Origin: Pseudomonas fluorescens
Lineage (GTDB): Bacteria; Pseudomonadota; Gammaproteobacteria; Pseudomonadales; Pseudomonadaceae
Direction of reading: 5' to 3'
NCBI RefSeq assembly: GCF_001307275.1
Contig: NZ_CP012831.1
Coordinates: forward strand, 2,294,001-2,358,000
DNA length: 64,000 nt
In this document: positions 63,352 to 64,000 of the stretch, piece after piece
How the letters are laid out: every line of letters begins with the position of its first letter
Position numbering within the stretch: position 1 is the first letter of the stretch
The notes under the pieces: generated by a model
Told to the model about the DNA's origin: nothing
The model's database searches: none
Seen by the model: only the letters and a program-made list of their open reading frames with translations
Position numbers and translations under genes: made by a program

Positions 63352-64000
63352 TCAAGACCTTCTCAGACACTCGAGCGCTTCGTAAGGCCCCTGCGCCCAG
63401 CGCAGGACCCGCTCCCGCAACAGCGCCGAAGCCTCCCGGCGCTTGTCCTCGCTGTCGCCGACAAACGCCTGCGCCGGCTGCTTGGCATGCTGCCCCACCG
63501 TGGCGAACACTTGCTCGCATTGCTCATCATCGAGGCCGAACAACGCCGCCAACCTGCCCGTCATCGCCTCGGGCAGTTCGGTGTAGTTGACCGCCATCCC
63601 AGCCAATGCCCGGCAGTGTTCCAGACCGGCTCCCAACAGCCGCCCCACCCGTCGCGGGATGAAATCTTCCTGGCTGCCGAACGGCAATCCATCGTCCAGG
63701 ACCGTCGCCCCGATCATCCCCGGCACCATGTGCATGCCGGGACGCCGCAGGTGGGAGACCGAAATTTCCAAGGGGTCGCGGTACACGAACAGCCAGGGTG
63801 TGTCGGGAAAGCACTCACGCAGCAGCGGCAGTTCACCGATGTTCCAGGCGTCGAGCTTGACCACCAGGCGTTGCTCCACACCTCGGCGGCGCTGCCCGTA
63901 GGCCGACATCAAGCCCTTGAGTGCCACACACCGCTCGGCCGCTGGCAAATCACTGCGCAGCAGCGTATCCAGCGGTGGCGGTTCCGAGATAACGATATGG
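63352..64000 (-). CDS. Sulfotransferase-family protein, 5' end beyond window
   Basis: At least 216 residues are visible; the frame stays open to the right edge, where it reads HIVISEPPPLDTLLRSDLPA, so the start codon is outside. VVKLDAWNIGELPLLRECFP and LFVYRDPLEISVSHLRRPGM fit the 3'-phosphate-binding part of the sulfotransferase fold (R and S residues); the N-terminal PAPS loop should lie upstream. Donor and acceptor cannot be determined from this fragment. Confidence 0.7.
   Translation of the reverse strand, partial: HIVISEPPPLDTLLRSDLPAAERCVALKGLMSAYGQRRRGVEQRLVVKLDAWNIGELPLLRECFPDTPWLFVYRDPLEISVSHLRRPGMHMVPGMIGATVLDDGLPFGSQEDFIPRRVGRLLGAGLEHCRALAGMAVNYTELPEAMTGRLAALFGLDDEQCEQVFATVGQHAKQPAQAFVGDSEDKRREASALLRERVLRWAQGPYEALECLRRS

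Overview
The window is a GC-rich chromosomal stretch from a Pseudomonas of the P. fluorescens complex. The evidence is the protein sequences (GshA, Tex, CadR/CadA, TriABC, SfnB-type oxidoreductases), the serA, rpiA/ilvA and rppH-ptsP-NRDE-TauE/SafE-lgt-thyA gene order known from Pseudomonas, and very many REP/REPIN repeats of the kind typical of this complex. I see no phage, insertion sequence, integrase, CRISPR array, rRNA or tRNA.

Layout. 1-5.6 kb: housekeeping (ompR, cut by the left edge; tex with a PaaI-type thioesterase; gshA). 5.8-9.4 kb: taurine uptake and desulfonation (tauABCD). 9.5-14.7 kb: an aldo/keto reductase, a LysR/SDR divergent pair with a conspicuous inverted repeat, and a betaine/choline-type BCCT transporter behind a BetI-like palindrome. 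15.1-18.7 kb: D-cysteine desulfhydrase and a cystine ABC importer (dcyD-tcyJLN). 19.2 kb: an isolated two-module hypothetical gene in AT-rich surroundings. 20.3-26.7 kb: a tightly coupled operon of two SfnB-family oxidoreductases, a DszA/NtaA-type flavin monooxygenase and a Met-type ABC importer, most simply read as uptake and oxidative desulfurization of an unknown organosulfur compound. 26.9-45.4 kb: mostly core genes (methyltransferase, truncated solute-binding protein, DUF4399, serA divergent from a D-2-hydroxyglutarate-dehydrogenase-like gene, FAH hydrolase, two SdiA-regulated paralogues, rpiA, ilvA, DUF2269, HAD phosphatase, rppH-ptsP, NRDE, TauE/SafE, lgt, thyA). 45.5-53.7 kb: metal and drug resistance (cadR/cadA; triABC-like RND pump). 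54-61.8 kb: a stand-alone AAA ATPase, a polar amino-acid ABC importer, an orphan MetQ, a sigma-54-activator-like protein with a degenerate GAFTGA loop, an RBBP9-type hydrolase and a DUF2789 protein. 61.9-64 kb: NfeD and an SPFH/slipin protein, then a sulfotransferase-like gene running off the right edge.

Two themes unite the window. First, several loci deal with sulfur (tau, dcyD-tcy, sfnB-LLM-met, orphan metQ, perhaps gshA), so the region looks like a scattered sulfur-scavenging neighbourhood. Second, the intergenic gaps are packed with three families of REP palindromes. Family A has the core GGGAGCGAGCTTGCTCGCGA, family B GGCGAGGGAGCTTGCTCCCG and family C TAGGAGCTGTCGAGCGAAGC. Most sit as inverted pairs of 86-94 bp (REPINs). 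Every convergent gene junction in the window carries a REP pair, and all six family-A pairs of reversed polarity lie at convergent junctions. Nested, hybrid and collapsed copies are also present.

All calls come from reading the sequence by eye with recalled family knowledge; no database search was run.
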